The notes: generated from the sequence alone by a model not told the origin. 64,000 nt of DNA from Agarophyton chilense (GCA_030374765.1 JARGXX010000100.1:558001-622000); one strand, 5' to 3'. Counted from the stretch's first letter, positions 11,799 to 23,342 are shown. A program made the numbers and translations.

Positions 11799-13449
11799 GC
11801 GCGTCACAGTGCGTTTTTATGCTTACGGCCGTCTTTTTGTACCTCCAATCGACGCTGGTTCCGCATAGTGATGCTGCAGATTATACAGCGTTACGGGGAG
11901 AGTTTAAAAGATGAAAACCGTCGGCGACGCTTCTCACGTTGAGTAACGACTCGAAGACCGTGACGGACGCGCGGGTTGCTAAAACTTTCGGGATAAGGTG
12001 AAAAATCGATGGGAGATATTGGCATGTTTTGGTGACACAGCCCTTTTTTTTCTTCCATATCTGAACATTGACCAGGTTTAATACTGGCTCAAAAATATCG
12101 CAAAATGTGGCACTATATAGGAAACAGACAAAAGCCAATACTTGCACACAATTAAAAAATAGCCTCATAAGTCTTTTACTCTTTGAAGAATGAGAAATGG
12201 TCGTAAAGTTTAAGCTATACGCTCTTTCATGCAGTATTATCAACAAGAGAAGGTGCGGAACAGTTAACCGTGAGTGACGGGTTCGCTGAAAATGCGCACT
12301 TACCGTAGATATCAGACCCATTTTTTTATATAAATAAAGAAAAAAGAGGTGTTTCCTGTTCTTAGAGATGATATGGATGCCAAAACAAAGGAGATAAGCC
12401 GTTTCAGTCGAGCTGACTTGACCAAAGTTGGTCTGTGTCGACCGAGGCGTGTTTAATATAGACAAATCGGACGGAGGGCTGCACAAGAATTCGTTTGGGT
12501 TGCGGTCCGGCTGTAGCCAGCTTATTTTGCGTGCTAAATTTGTGGTTGTGAATAAGTTTTTCTTTCTACAGTGCTACGTGTAAATATTAGCTTAATTACT
12601 ACACTAGTAAATACGAAGCCACACGTGGCCGTCAACACCCATGTCCACACGCCGACCGTCGCCATGCCACTATGCCTAAACCGTGCCATTCCGCCACTAT
12701 ACTACAAAGATGGCAACCACGCTTCTTGAGCCAACTTTGCCATTAGACAAGCCCTGGCGCTTGTCAAATACTGCATCGAACTACCACCATCGCCTCTCCG
12801 CGCGGGCGTCGTCGTTCACGTATTGCAAATACGTCACGTACACAGGTAGCTACGGCGAATGACGGGGGAGTGCGACGTGGCTTGTATCCTCGACAGTTTT
12901 TACTTGGACATAAGTTGTACACTCTAGAATATATACGTTCTACATTACAAGTAGTCTTTCAATAGGAACAATTACATCATTAGACGCCTTACGGCGTTGT
13001 GAGATGTACTGATTTCAGGCTCTGAACAGCTAGGCGCTCGGCCGGAGCCACAGACTCCGGCCTGAGTCGCACTAAGTCCGTTCAAGGCTCGAGCGAATAC
13101 AAAAGTAGAGCGGTTGACCGCCTGCACCATACAGGAGATCCCAGTTATGTTTTGCCAACACTTTTGTGAAACAGTACATGGTTTGATAACAACCCGGCTT
13201 GTAGTCTATGGTACCTCTACGTCACGGAATCTAGATATCTTTGTTACAGACTCCATGAAGTTTTCGTTGCAGAGTGTGGGACGTATCGTTACAGCAAGCT
13301 ATGCGAATATATGATGCTGATTGCTAAAAATATTTCGACTAATTAATGCGGCCTCTATAATTCGCAATCTTTCGGTTTAACGGATGAATTCCGCAGGTGT
13401 CTTGCGGAGTTTCTTATTCGGTTCCTCAGTTCTGTCACTACACTTCCTC
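11799..13449. other. no gene recognised
   Basis: A 201-codon minus-strand frame covers 11,881-12,486, but its lysine-, leucine- and phenylalanine-rich composition looks like AT-rich noise and shows no domain. From about 12,600 the DNA turns GC-richer (ACACGTGGCCGTC and similar), and a TATATA-like box near 12,930 could be part of an LTR relic. No partner repeat was found. Confidence 0.35.
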
Positions 13450-13479
13450 ATGATGATGATGATGATGATGATGATGATG
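13450..13479 (+). repeat. (ATG)10 microsatellite
   Basis: Ten perfect ATG trinucleotides in tandem. It is read as poly-isoleucine in a chance minus-strand frame. No gene is supported around it. Confidence 0.95.
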
Positions 13480-14636
13480 CTGTAGAATTGCAGTGTAATG
13501 TGCACTCGTAGGAGCGAACAACCTCGCGCACCAGATTGAGGACCGTCTGCACTTGTTGATGTTGTCGCGTACCATCTGCTTCTCTTTACACACGATAGGA
13601 GCAACGCCGAGATGGCTTCTCTCGGAGCGATTTTTGCAAATGGCTTGTGGTGCATATCTGGCATACAGTCGATTACGAAATCAGGCTCATTGCTTTGAAG
13701 CATATGACAATTATAAACCGCTATTCAGATGCTTCATTGGGGATCTGACGAGGATGTAGGGCTGACCACAATCTCATTCCTGGTTTTAGCAACCGTGGAG
13801 GAGAATGAAAAAAAAGCATTCAAAACTACTTGACAGATAAAAACCAAGCACAGTTAAACCAGAAGAGTATTCAGGTAAATTTTAAATGCTTGCAACGAAA
13901 TCCCTCTTGCAGAATATACGCTGCCAAGCTTTTAAGACAGTCCAGCTCCCAAACTCTAGAGTAAAAGTTGTAAATGATGCTACACTACGCTTTTGTACTG
14001 TTTGGTTAACTGAGCCCAACCCATGGTGTATTCGTAAATCAGTATTCTTGATATCCTGAAACAAGCTCTAGTTCCACTATATCAAAGATATTTGAAAGTA
14101 TGACAGTGATTTTTCCACTTTGAGTTTTTACTGGCTGGCTTGGGGCGTTTTTGTGCACTGGCCCAATTGAACAACACTGCGACAATCTCCCAAAACCATC
14201 ACCAACTGAGACTGAATTTGGTACCCGCTGATTCTTTTGGAGGCTTTCACAAGAATCTAGCCTTCTACAAAATGCGTCCAAACAGAAGTAATGTTCGAGA
14301 GTAAGAATCTATTTTGAAGAACGACGCGGGTCAATATCGGAATACACGTCTACAATCTTCCTCTGACCTAACCCTGTCGTATCCGATACCGCGTTTGCGT
14401 TTCTTCTTGGTTCATCTTCTTTGCCAACGTCTTTTTGAAATGGCATCTCTTGACTTTTTTAGAATATTGATATAGATTTTACAAGCCTTTCAAGCATTGA
14501 ATCATCGATTTAGTTCAAAGATAAGATATCACGAAGAAAGAAATGGTACTATACAGCGAACAGATTATTTGAGAATCTTTAACTTGGAGGGCAGCTTCGA
14601 CATGCAGGCAACCCAAATTGTTCAGCTCCACTTGGC
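13480..14636. other. intergenic, upstream flank of the protease gene
   Basis: Only short frames without family features occur. The last part serves as the upstream region of the subtilisin gene. Confidence 0.4.
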
Positions 14637-14644
14637 TATATAAA
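14637..14644 (+). promoter_or_regulatory. TATA box of the subtilisin gene
   Basis: TATATAAA lies 114 bp before the protease ATG. A similar box lies at a similar distance before the VWA gene at 50,889 and a weaker one before the cysteine-rich gene at 44,520. Confidence 0.6.
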
Positions 14645-14757
14645 CGTTCCAGACCGAAAACATTCCATCAAACTATCCTCCGTCATTGTATCATTGCTTT
14701 TGGGAACACTCAAAGAAAAGCACTTCGTAAAAGTTCTTCAACTACAGACCTTGCACT

Positions 14758-15948
14758 ATGTTTTTCAAACAGTGTTCAGTGGTCTTCATATTGTTCCTCA
14801 TGATTTCCATGAGAACAACTTCTGGGCAGGCTATTCAAGGTGCCTTCATCGCTGAGGTGAATGGGAGATGCACAGGACCCTGTCGCCAGGCCATTCGGGC
14901 CGCCCTTGATTCTGACTCGGCAACGGCTGGATGCCGCGCTACGAGAGCTTCAGTGATTGGGGATCTGTCGTTTGTTGACATCAACTGCCCGCCTTCGTCG
15001 TCTCCATCGGAAGCAGTTGTTGATAGCGTTCTCACAGCCGGGACAAGTGCCACGAACGTTGGTATATTATTGGTGAAACAAGATCTGGTCGTCTCCACAG
15101 CGGGGACGCCTACCGATCTTTGGGGTGTAGACGAGGCCGATGGCGGTGTGATGAGACAGAACGGAAACCCCGTGAGAGATGGGCTGCGTACATGTATGAA
15201 TAGCAATAACGGTGCAGAGGTGAACGTGTGGGTTCTGGACACGGGGTGTACTCCAACCGCAGGCGGTTTTTGTCAGGGATACTACGGGGGCTCGCCGATA
15301 TGCAAAGATAACAATGGACATGGAACGCATGTGGGGGGCACAGTTAACCATCCGACATTCGGGGTTGCCCCATCTGCGGTTCGGAGCTGTGTCAAGGTGC
15401 TGAGCGACAGCGGATCTGGGTCGTACTCAAACGTGATCCGCGGAATTGAATTCGCGGCGAACAATAGAGGGGCCTTTGCTAATGGAGATGTTATCAATAT
15501 GTCACTGTCGGGATCCAGATTCGAGCCTGTGAATGATGCCGTTGTAGCTGCAAGGGGACTGGGAGTCTTCTTCGCCGTCGCGGCTGGAAACAGCGCTCAG
15601 AATGCCTGTGACTTTTCACCGGCATCAGCTCCTGGCGGTGGCATATTCACTGTTCAGGCACACGATATACAATTGAACCCCGCCAGCTTCACAAACTTTG
15701 CAACGAAGGACTTGAAATGCACAGATTTGTCTGCGCCCGGAGTTTCTATCTTGTCCGAAGGCCTAAGCCCTGGTTCTTCTAGAAGGCTATCCGGTACCTC
15801 CATGGCATCCCCACATGTTGCGGGTGCTTGTGCAATCTTGCTGTCTGACGGGTTGACGCCCAATAGGAAGCGTTTGACGGCCAAAAGCGTGCCAATCAGG
15901 ATCAATGGCGCTCTCAATCGCCGTTCTCTTGGTCTTGAATGCGCGTAA
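14758..15948 (+). CDS. secreted subtilisin-family (S8) serine protease
   Basis: This 396-residue single-exon protein cleaves peptide bonds with an Asp-His-Ser triad and is probably secreted or sent to a vacuole. A signal peptide covers about residues 1-24 (hydrophobic VVFILFLMI). A short prosegment of roughly 90 residues follows. The catalytic core shows D161 in VWVLDTG, H188 in NNGHGTHVGG, the oxyanion N278 in AVAAGNSA, and S348 in SGTSMASPHVAGACA. All key residues are present, so it looks active. It resembles short proteinase-K-like enzymes rather than large subtilases: there is no PA insert or C-terminal extension, and the protein ends about 48 residues after the serine. Cysteines are frequent (for example ICKDN, QNACDF and DLKCTD), suggesting disulfides. 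The start is the first ATG after a TATA box. A G27 tract begins 12 bp after the stop codon. Flanking DNA holds transposon relics only. Confidence 0.93.
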   Translation: MFFKQCSVVFILFLMISMRTTSGQAIQGAFIAEVNGRCTGPCRQAIRAALDSDSATAGCRATRASVIGDLSFVDINCPPSSSPSEAVVDSVLTAGTSATNVGILLVKQDLVVSTAGTPTDLWGVDEADGGVMRQNGNPVRDGLRTCMNSNNGAEVNVWVLDTGCTPTAGGFCQGYYGGSPICKDNNGHGTHVGGTVNHPTFGVAPSAVRSCVKVLSDSGSGSYSNVIRGIEFAANNRGAFANGDVINMSLSGSRFEPVNDAVVAARGLGVFFAVAAGNSAQNACDFSPASAPGGGIFTVQAHDIQLNPASFTNFATKDLKCTDLSAPGVSILSEGLSPGSSRRLSGTSMASPHVAGACAILLSDGLTPNRKRLTAKSVPIRINGALNRRSLGLECA

Positions 15949-15959
15949 GAGGGGACGAT

Positions 15960-15986
15960 GGGGGGGGGGGGGGGGGGGGGGGGGGG
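15960..15986 (+). repeat. G27 homopolymer tract
   Basis: About 27 consecutive guanines begin 12 bp after the protease stop codon, probably within its 3' UTR. A tract of this length could form G-quadruplexes in DNA or mRNA. The exact length in the genome is uncertain because homopolymers are often misread. Confidence 0.9.
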
Positions 15987-17780
15987 TAGAGTGCCCTTCT
16001 CCAGCCCTGAGTAGTTAGCTACAAAACTACTGCGCTAAGAGCGAGTTGTAGTGTGGACATTAGTGCGATATGTTCCATTCATTGCAAGATTATATTTCTA
16101 GCATAAAGTTGGGGGATTTAAAAATTACGCATATATTTTTATGTTGTTCTTTAAGCCGTATTTGTATAGGTTTCGTTCAGCGTATCACTCTGTGATGCCC
16201 CGAAAAAGTCCATAAATTCAAAACAGAGCATCATTTTGACTTGTGCAGCATTTTTATTTGCTTCTATGACAAATGCCGTTTGCTGCAGGGATCTCGATTG
16301 TGTGCGAGTGTAGCACACACTAGAATGCCGCCATTCCAAATTAGTACGCAGCTTTTTTTCTTAGTGGAACGGGTTTGGAGCCTGGTCGAGAATAGCTGCG
16401 ATTGGAGATGACGAAACACAAACCGGCGCTGCAGAAGGGTGTGCGTGCGTATAACATAGTAAGATATGAGATACGTCGAGCGAAGCACGGCTATCAACAC
16501 TCATAGACACCCAAACAAGTAGAGCCCATTGTCCGCTGGACTCGGGCCTATAATTTGCCGATTCGTGCCCCGATATCAGCACTCGGTTGTGGATATACTG
16601 TACATCTAATACCTATCAAAAAGTGCAAAATGGCTGTGGGTAGGGACCGATTTGGTACTGTCTCGTGCTCCGCTATGTGTAATAGGTCTTCATATAACCT
16701 ACTTGCCGAATAATGGAGGATTTTAGAAAACATAAATAAGTTCACGCAAAATAAGAGGAATGTTTTGCTTTACAACGCAAAAAGACCTCGAGAAAGAAGT
16801 GTAGCTTTCTGCAAATGGCTGTTTCAAACACTCGCCTGCTTTGAAACAACAAACTGCCATCTACAAACACACGCTCTATTTACCATAAACTTCTCATCAC
16901 TCTCCTTCATCGCCGGAGAATCACCCCTCCGAGACATTTTTCTCTCAGAAATAGAATTCTTGATGCAATCGGCCGCACCCACGAACAGCGCATCACGCAA
17001 GCCGCTCTCTAAGCTTCGTCTCAATCAGCGTTGATGACGTTATCTGTGCCTGGGCAGGATCAAGCCCTCGTGACGCATACCAGGTAGAATCAGAGACGTT
17101 TGAAGACTCTTATGATTCTCTTTGTAGAACTACATTTACGCTACTCGCCGTACAGTGCGAACGAACGAATTACAAAAGCCTTTTTTTTCGTACCGTGAGG
17201 CGGAGAAAAGCCCCGTTCAATGACAATTCAAGGTCTGCAATGCTTGGCTCTGACGCTTCCTCGGTCCAAGACTTGAAATCCAAATATGGTTCTGTAATTC
17301 GTAGAGGGCTTGGCCTGAGTGAAACGGTCGACGCTAGTCCGCAAAGGGGTGGAACGGTCGTGGAGAATCAGGTCGGACGGTGTGACCTGGTCTTGCGAAA
17401 GGGGAAAGTAGAGGTTTGTCTGATGGAGAAGGATAGCTTAGAGGAAAGTAAGGGTAGGTAAGAAAGGTTGGCGATGACGATGGCGAGATCGGGCTGCGGT
17501 GGTCTGGTGCATCCGAGTCCGATGCCTTTACTAGGGTAAAATAGCCCCCAAGTTTCGGGCAGCAGCGCCGGCGGGTTGTATCGGCGGATTTGATCCTGAT
17601 CTCTTGGTAGTGATATATAGGACGCCTATCAGGTCATCGCGTGGCAGGTTGGGATAGATCTCGCTGGGTTAATGTATATCAGCTCGACCTGATCCTTTGC
17701 TCACCCGGGTAGCTAGAACTATTACATAAGTCCAGCTAATCGAGGAATAGACAAGTTAACGATGTGTAGCAGTTCCATGC
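15987..17780. other. no gene recognised
   Basis: Short frames at 16,765-17,034 and 17,195-17,461 have no recognisable domain. The segment around 17,200-17,700 is richer in G than its surroundings. Nothing else is supported. Confidence 0.35.
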
Positions 17781-18501
17781 ATGGTTTTTGGGATTCCTGC
17801 TTCGGTGAGTAGTCTTTTTCTGCGCTTTGAGAGACAGATTCTATTCAAAATTCTCTCCAACGAGCCGAACACTGCCATACGGATGCCTACTGATGAAGAC
17901 ATTTCCATGTTCCGAGCTTCTTTTGCCGCGAAATATTCTCTGTTATCCGATGTACATACAGTAGCGGACGGCTCGAAACTAGTTTTATAGCAAGCAGGTG
18001 ATCATGTCAATCAAAACATGTTCTACAATTGCTGGATCAAGACCACTATGTTGGGAATGTTTTTTCTTTGCCACTATTGATGTCGTAATTGCTTGTGGCA
18101 TCAACGCTCCAGGCTCCATGCCCGATTGTACCGTTTTGGGATGGAGATCAATTTATAAAATGCTTTAGAAAGTTTCATTCGCACGGGGAGGAACATTTGT
18201 ATTCGATTCAGCGGAATGTCGAGCCACATACATCTTTCAAACCAAATCGTCCTCGAATATCTCTCTCTCGAACTTTTACACGACAGTCGATAAGGCTCGA
18301 CAGGCCACTTGAGCGAGAGAGGCATCTGAATGGGGCCTGAATGCATTTCAAGGATTCATTTATGAGTGAAGAAGAGAAAGCCGACTGATTTTCAACTTGA
18401 TTGTCTACTTGTTCAACTACCGGACCAAAATGGTTGGCATGAAAAAGATACTGAGAACTTTTATGTCTCATCTCGGTTCAGAGGCTAATCAAATGCTTTA
18501 A
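17781..18501 (+). mobile_element. second DDE_Tnp_4 (Harbinger-like) transposase relic
   Basis: The first frame reads TAIRMPTDEDISMFRASFAA and then HTVADGSKLVL, which matches the first catalytic block of a PIF/Harbinger-type transposase. A stop follows, then QAGDHVNQNMFYNCW, the family's 'D--iQN-fYNGW' box. In a shifted frame CGINAPGSMPDCTVLGW supplies the 'NAPGs-hDs' box with the second Asp. FDSAECRA and, near the end, LIFNLIVYLFNYRTKMVGMK match the closing 'DsaF' and 'iv-LyN-R---vG-NQI' segments. At least three frame changes or stops break it. It belongs to a different subfamily from the relic at 10.7-11.8 kb: the core blocks differ throughout. No terminal repeats were found. Confidence 0.7.
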
Positions 18502-19375
18502 ATTGAACAAAGAGTAGCGATCAGTAAACAGATTTCCTTCATCCCCGAGAACAGCCAGTTACGACCACGCGTTGACCGTCCCCCAGCTCTACGACGTGTA
18601 TTACGCGCGATAGCGTGAACCTGACGCCATCGACTGCGCGCAGGCCCCAATCGCCGCGCCCCATTGCGCTTGTTCATTGTCGGTCGTGGAATTGGTGCTG
18701 CGGAGAGAGTGGGCACATGAGCGATGGATGAAGTGGCGTTTTGAAATTCCGGTGCTCTGCAGCTTGCAGAAGGTGCTACTGAAGCTTCGCCGCTTGCTTG
18801 CGCGGGACGGTTGCGAGATGGGTTTGGTGAATGTGCATAGCTCGCAGTCGCAATGGTTGCTACCAACGCCGCTGTGTAAGGACAAGGCTAAAAACTTGCG
18901 GAATCTCAAGGCGCGTTCTAAGGATGCGCGCGGTGGCAGAAGGATGTTTTGAGAAGGAGTGTTGGTGGTGGGAATGGTGCGCGACTTGACCGAGCTGACG
19001 ACAGTGGAGTCGTGACGTATACTGTCCCATGGCATTTCAAACTAAAAGTTTGAAATGTTGCAATCCACAACCAGATTCACTGCGCAATCATCAATTCAAG
19101 CCAATAGTGTGGACACACGTTACGTCTGTATAGAAAGGTGGCCAGTAAACGGAGCCCATGTCAATGAAGCCGACGCCGACGTGACACAAGCAGACCGTGG
19201 TGCACGTCGGTAGACGCCGCGTACGCATACAGCGCGGCAATCAATGCGCGCGCCCATGCGCGCCACAAATCACACCGTCATGGAGCAAGCGTGCCGCACG
19301 ATGAAACTCTCAGTCGCCCACGGCGAACGGAAAGTGCAACAGCTCGAAGCGAAACGGCGTGCGAAGCGAAACCGA
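18502..19375. other. no gene recognised
   Basis: Overlapping frames on both strands (18,498-19,035) lack family features and look like the effect of GC-rich DNA. No gene is supported. Confidence 0.35.
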
Positions 19376-19497
19376 AGCGAAGCGAAAACGAAGCAAAGCG
19401 AAAACGAAGCAAAGCGAAAACGAAGCAAAGCGAAAACGAAGCAAAGCGAAAACGAAGCAAAGCGAAAACGAAGCAAAGCGAAAACGAAGCAAAGCGC
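19376..19497 (+). repeat. 16-bp minisatellite, about seven copies
   Basis: The unit GAAAACGAAGCAAAGC repeats with a 16-bp period; GAAAACG recurs at 19,384, 19,400, 19,416, 19,432, 19,448, 19,464 and 19,480. Because 16 is not a multiple of three, the array stays open in several frames on both strands and produces spurious lysine/serine-rich and phenylalanine/leucine-rich ORFs. Confidence 0.93.
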
Positions 19498-20915
19498 GTG
19501 TGCGTGACGCCCAGTATTCAGCGGCAGGCAGCAGCGGCGTCTGCTGCTGCCTCGGGCGACGCACATGTTCTCAAAAATGCACATATACAGATTATGTACA
19601 TTTGTATCTACCGATGATACTCTGATACACAGCACGCGGCCAACTAGTGGCGCCGGCGCGTCCAGCCTTTCTACGAAATTTACCAAAAGTCAGAATTGTT
19701 CACAAATGGATTCCCAATCGCCGAGTTCGAACTGGAATGAAAACACCAACATCCTCGGTGGCCGGGTTCTTCGTGAAAATGTCGCAAGTCCTTGAATATA
19801 GCCACCGAATGTATCGGATTTCATCGCATTTTCGGTGTCGTATCTACATTTTATTACTAAGAAATTCATTAGTAGTTGTGTAGATTTTGGACAAACTGAA
19901 ATTGGATTGGAGGCATCATGTTGCTTCGAAAATTGAATTAGTAGACGTTCTCATCTTTTCATGTTCAAAATTGTTGATCGACTGTAGGATTGGTTTATTA
20001 CGTCGCGCGCGCTTCTCATTTTCCTGCATTTATTCTTCATCTCTGTCACATGACTGGCAGAATCGCACCGCTCCGAATTCGATGTTCGTGATTCGTCCAT
20101 GACGATATTTAAACTCATTAAAATTTCCGAGAATGAAAAACTATGAGTTCACGTATCCTGAATACCAAAAACGGATACATTTAATCGTATGATATATCCG
20201 ACGATGTGCTTAGCTGCAGCACATCGATCACTCATAAAGTGATCTTGGGCGTCTTCTCAAGAGAATCAATTTATACTTTTACGTTTTTTGGTAGAAAAAA
20301 ATGAGCTGAGGGGTCTGCGTCGGAAATCATAATCCCACACTTTGTAAAACAATATAACGGCTTTCTGCCAGGAAGCGCTTCTTACGTCAAACAGATCCAA
20401 ACCAGGATCTTCGTCACTTACAAGCTTCGCCAACTTCTTCAGTTTATAATATGAGGCCTTCGAACTTGACTCTCTCTAGTACTGGTCTGAATATTTATGT
20501 GTAATCTTTCTACGCTTTACAGCCTTATCGAATATATGAGTCAGATATAATCGTTCCCCGATTCAATATGGCCGCATTTGTACGGCTTCTTCAATTGTTT
20601 TTGGTAGTCCCGGAATGACCATACGAAATGTTGTCTTATCTTTAGAAACACAAGTAACTGGAAGTGAATATTGATCAGTTGTTGTGTTCGTTTGGGTCGG
20701 TCGGTAGTGGCTTCGAAAATCATTCAAAACAGTTTCAATCTTCAGCTTCTGTGTCATGTATGCAATTTAACAGATCAAATATTTCGTTATGTGTATTCTT
20801 GTTAGTTCTACTTGGACATTAGGTTGTGTTTTCTGCGATCTGTTTGGCTGCAATGCCCGCATCGGCTCTTGGAGCTTTCGTTCGAATAAGGTTAGTTTGC
20901 TGCCGCCGTCGATTC
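19498..20915. other. no gene recognised
   Basis: Short frames only. The minus-strand frame at 20,563-20,757 lies just downstream of the minus-oriented LTR at 20,916-21,435 and could be the start of a decayed retroelement coding region, but its sequence is not recognisable. Confidence 0.35.
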
Positions 20916-21435
20916 TGTAGTATCCGCTCTAACTAAAAGAGCAGACATCTGCGATAGTGTTCGGGACTGACGAATGGCTGCTTGCGGCTGAGGGTAAAAT
21001 GAGGTAGAGCACAACACTAGCGAGGTAGAATGGGGTTTGTAACGCCCCACTCGCCAATGAGGGTGGTTGGTACCATGGAACAGACAAATACTTGTTGTAG
21101 CTCGTCCGGATCTCCTGTTGAAGAATCCTGAACAAGGAACAAGACAGTTTGTAAAATCTTTATTGTCTCCTTTAGTTAGGATTCGGCGCTCCTATCTGTG
21201 CCTTCAATACAATGCATAGAGGTGAGCGCTGCACATAATAATATCTAGGTATAAAATTGGTTAACCAATTAACCCTTCTACAGTATGGGATAATGGTTGC
21301 CACATGACTACCCACTATATGCGCCGTTTAATATCCGGTATTTATCCACCAAGGGTCGAATCGGATGGGCCGTCTAGGACCGAGATCCCACGTGTAACAA
21401 ACCACCTCACGGGCTATCTGCGGGGTGCCACTACA
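20916..21435 (-). mobile_element. LTR of a third family, copy B
   Basis: Read on the minus strand, this 520-bp segment starts TGTAGTGGC and ends GAGCGGATACTACA, giving inverted TGTAGT/ACTACA termini. It aligns with 61,681-62,163 (copy A) through its last 300 bp, with shared blocks such as GAGCGCCGA, AAAGGAGACAA, GGAGATCCGGA, GGCGAGT, and CTCGCTGGT/CTCGCTAGT. Flanks do not match (GATTC versus TAACT), so no target duplication is visible. It is probably a remnant of a larger, lost element. Confidence 0.7.
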
Positions 21436-22239
21436 TAACTTCATCCTAGTCGTTGCACTTACTGAGGAGTATCATCATACTTAGCCAAAAAAATCTTCCA
21501 TTGGCATTCCGACAGTGCACAATACTACAGTTCCAAAATGAACATGCGCCAAAATCAGTGCATTCTCAATTACATCTCGATGCTGCTCCGAACGCTTTGC
21601 TTTTGCTGCTTGTGAGGGGGTCGTCTCTTTCCGCATCTTTCTAATTCCGGCCTACTTTTCACTAGAAAGCTTTTTGAGGTGATTGTGTATGCCGACGACC
21701 TTTTTAGGTTCATCAAATAGATGTTAGAGAGAAATCTTGAAACCTACTCAACTCACTGCTCCCTGTTGAGGTTGAAGTGGCCCCTTTTGTTCCATGAAGA
21801 TTTCTTTCACGATTTACAACTCAAAATGCAGATCCAATTCGCCCGGTCATCGAGTGTAGTGATGTTTCTAAAGTACCATGGGTACCCTTGTGAGACGGAT
21901 TGCTACCCTTGGCACATTATACGTACTCGCGTCCTGTACAGTAGAGCTTTAAAGCGAGCGAGCGTTCCCATGCAACGGGCAATCGGCTAGTGGCGGCTGT
22001 ACCGTTTTCGAGATCAATTGCAAACGGCCGTTCTTGCAGAGACACGCGATCTATGAAAGCGATTAGAAACATAACAAGGCGAAAAGTCAAGGTTTGATGT
22101 CTTTATTTAGAAAGCTGAACGGTTATCGAAGCTTCTTGCGACATCGACGGAAACTTTTGTTTATTGTTTGCTTTAGTGTTTTATTTATGTTCTTGTCGTA
22201 CAATCACCTCTGGGGTATGCTACTGTCTTGTCTCGGGAG
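21436..22239. other. no gene recognised
   Basis: A few short frames, none with family features. The end of the stretch leads into the hairpin-rich segment at 22.24 kb. Confidence 0.35.
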
Positions 22240-22615
22240 CTTAGTGACGCTCAACCGTACGGAGCGTGTTGACGCTCAACCTTAGAAGGTGAAAGTAGTA
22301 AACCTCGATGGTAACAGCGCACCATGAAAACCCGCAGGGGCAAACGGCGGGGCAACTAGCCTATACCGTGTAGGTGAACGATGGTAGGCGTCGACGCGCG
22401 GGAAAACCTGTGTGGTAGTTGAGAAACAATGAACCAAAAGGTATAGTCGTGACCGAAGGGGTGCCTGTCTCTATCAAATTAAGATGGGAGAGGTGCAGTT
22501 CCCTATATGCAGTGGACTGCACTCTCCAGATCACCCGGGAGGTGCCAGCAAGGCACGGTCTCTGACCTAGTGTCAGAGACCTGGCCAACACTGCCTACAG
22601 TATAAGGTGGCCACT
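22240..22615 (+). ncRNA. candidate structured RNA (packed hairpins), identity unknown
   Basis: Many complementary segments lie close together. GAGCGT/ACGCTC forms a 6-bp stem with a GTTG loop at 22,262-22,277. CCCGC/GCGGG pairs at 22,331-22,351. CTATACC (22,361) can pair with GGTATAG (22,440). A 12-bp stem with one bulge joins 22,487-22,499 to 22,516-22,527. Then three stems follow with no linker: GTGCC/GGCAC (22,542-22,556), a perfect 10-bp stem (22,557-22,581), and TGGCCA/TGGCCA (22,582-22,613). GCAAACGGCGGG with a nearby AACTA recalls a conserved LSU rRNA block, but the rest does not match rRNA. It could be a ribozyme, an intron core or the end of a retroelement RNA. Either strand could be the transcribed one. 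Confidence 0.4.
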
Positions 22616-22779
22616 CAACTACTGTACTATACTAAATATAATTAAAATTAATATTACTAACAATTACTCAATTAGAAGGTACATGTCAACACTACACGTG
22701 GCTAAGAACACCTGGATGGTAGCTTGCCTGGAGCTGCGTGGACTATGATCGCTCGCGTCCATCACCTACAAGGTGAGTG

Positions 22780-23342
22780 TGTAGTATAGTGAATCCGAGC
22801 GGGTTGTCAGGTAAGAAGGGCGTGGTCAGGACTGAGTGCAAGTAGCCTGGTCGCACACGTGTGCGAAGATGGCACACCGGACGGACATGTACAGTAGGTT
22901 AACACGTACCATAGTTGTAGGTAGTTGGCGTCCCCCACCCCGTGATATTTCCGCCACGTGGGTGCAGGCGCCACCACGGACTGTAATGCGGGTTGCAGCT
23001 CGGAGGTGCACACTACTTGTGCACCTCCGCTCCCCGCCACCCTCCAAACAGTAAAGGGTAAGCACCACCGTTCTAGTCTAAGTATCGTTTCTAAAGCAGA
23101 CCTGAAGCGTTACTCCGCACGGGATATCTACAGGTGTACAAGCCGTTCGGACACTTCGCGCGTACCTCGATCGCGCCTGACGTTCCCAACCGCCTAGTCT
23201 CCCTACGACCGCTCGGTGCTGGTGCTCGTCTCCACGCGTCACCGTTCCCCGACCGGCCTCGTGTGACACGCACGCCCCGCTTACGGACTCCGCACAGATC
23301 GCGCCTCTAGGAAACTTACACGCCTTTCGGCGCTTTCTCACA
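22780..23342 (+). repeat. 5' LTR of the chromovirus fossil
   Basis: 563 bp, starting TGTAGTATAG and ending TCTCACA. It matches the 3' copy at 33,802-34,364 at about 97%. The host sequence before it ends in GAGTG, the target duplication. Confidence 0.95.

Noticed and set aside
11881-12486. 201-codon minus-strand frame as a gene
   Set aside because: Its composition follows AT-rich DNA, it has no signal peptide, domain or promoter, and no clear start context.
15067-15351. Minus-strand frames opposite the subtilisin gene
   Set aside because: Shadows of a strongly supported protease with all catalytic residues.
19270-19686. 138-codon minus frame and several plus frames over the minisatellite
   Set aside because: They are by-products of a 16-bp repeat that is open in several frames.
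22321-22360. LSU rRNA fragment at GCAAACGGCGGG
   Set aside because: Only about 12 bases plus AACTA match; flanking sequence does not follow rRNA.
22438-22450. Group I intron S element (AAGGTATAGTC)
   Set aside because: The matching R, P and Q elements could not be found, so the similarity alone is too weak.
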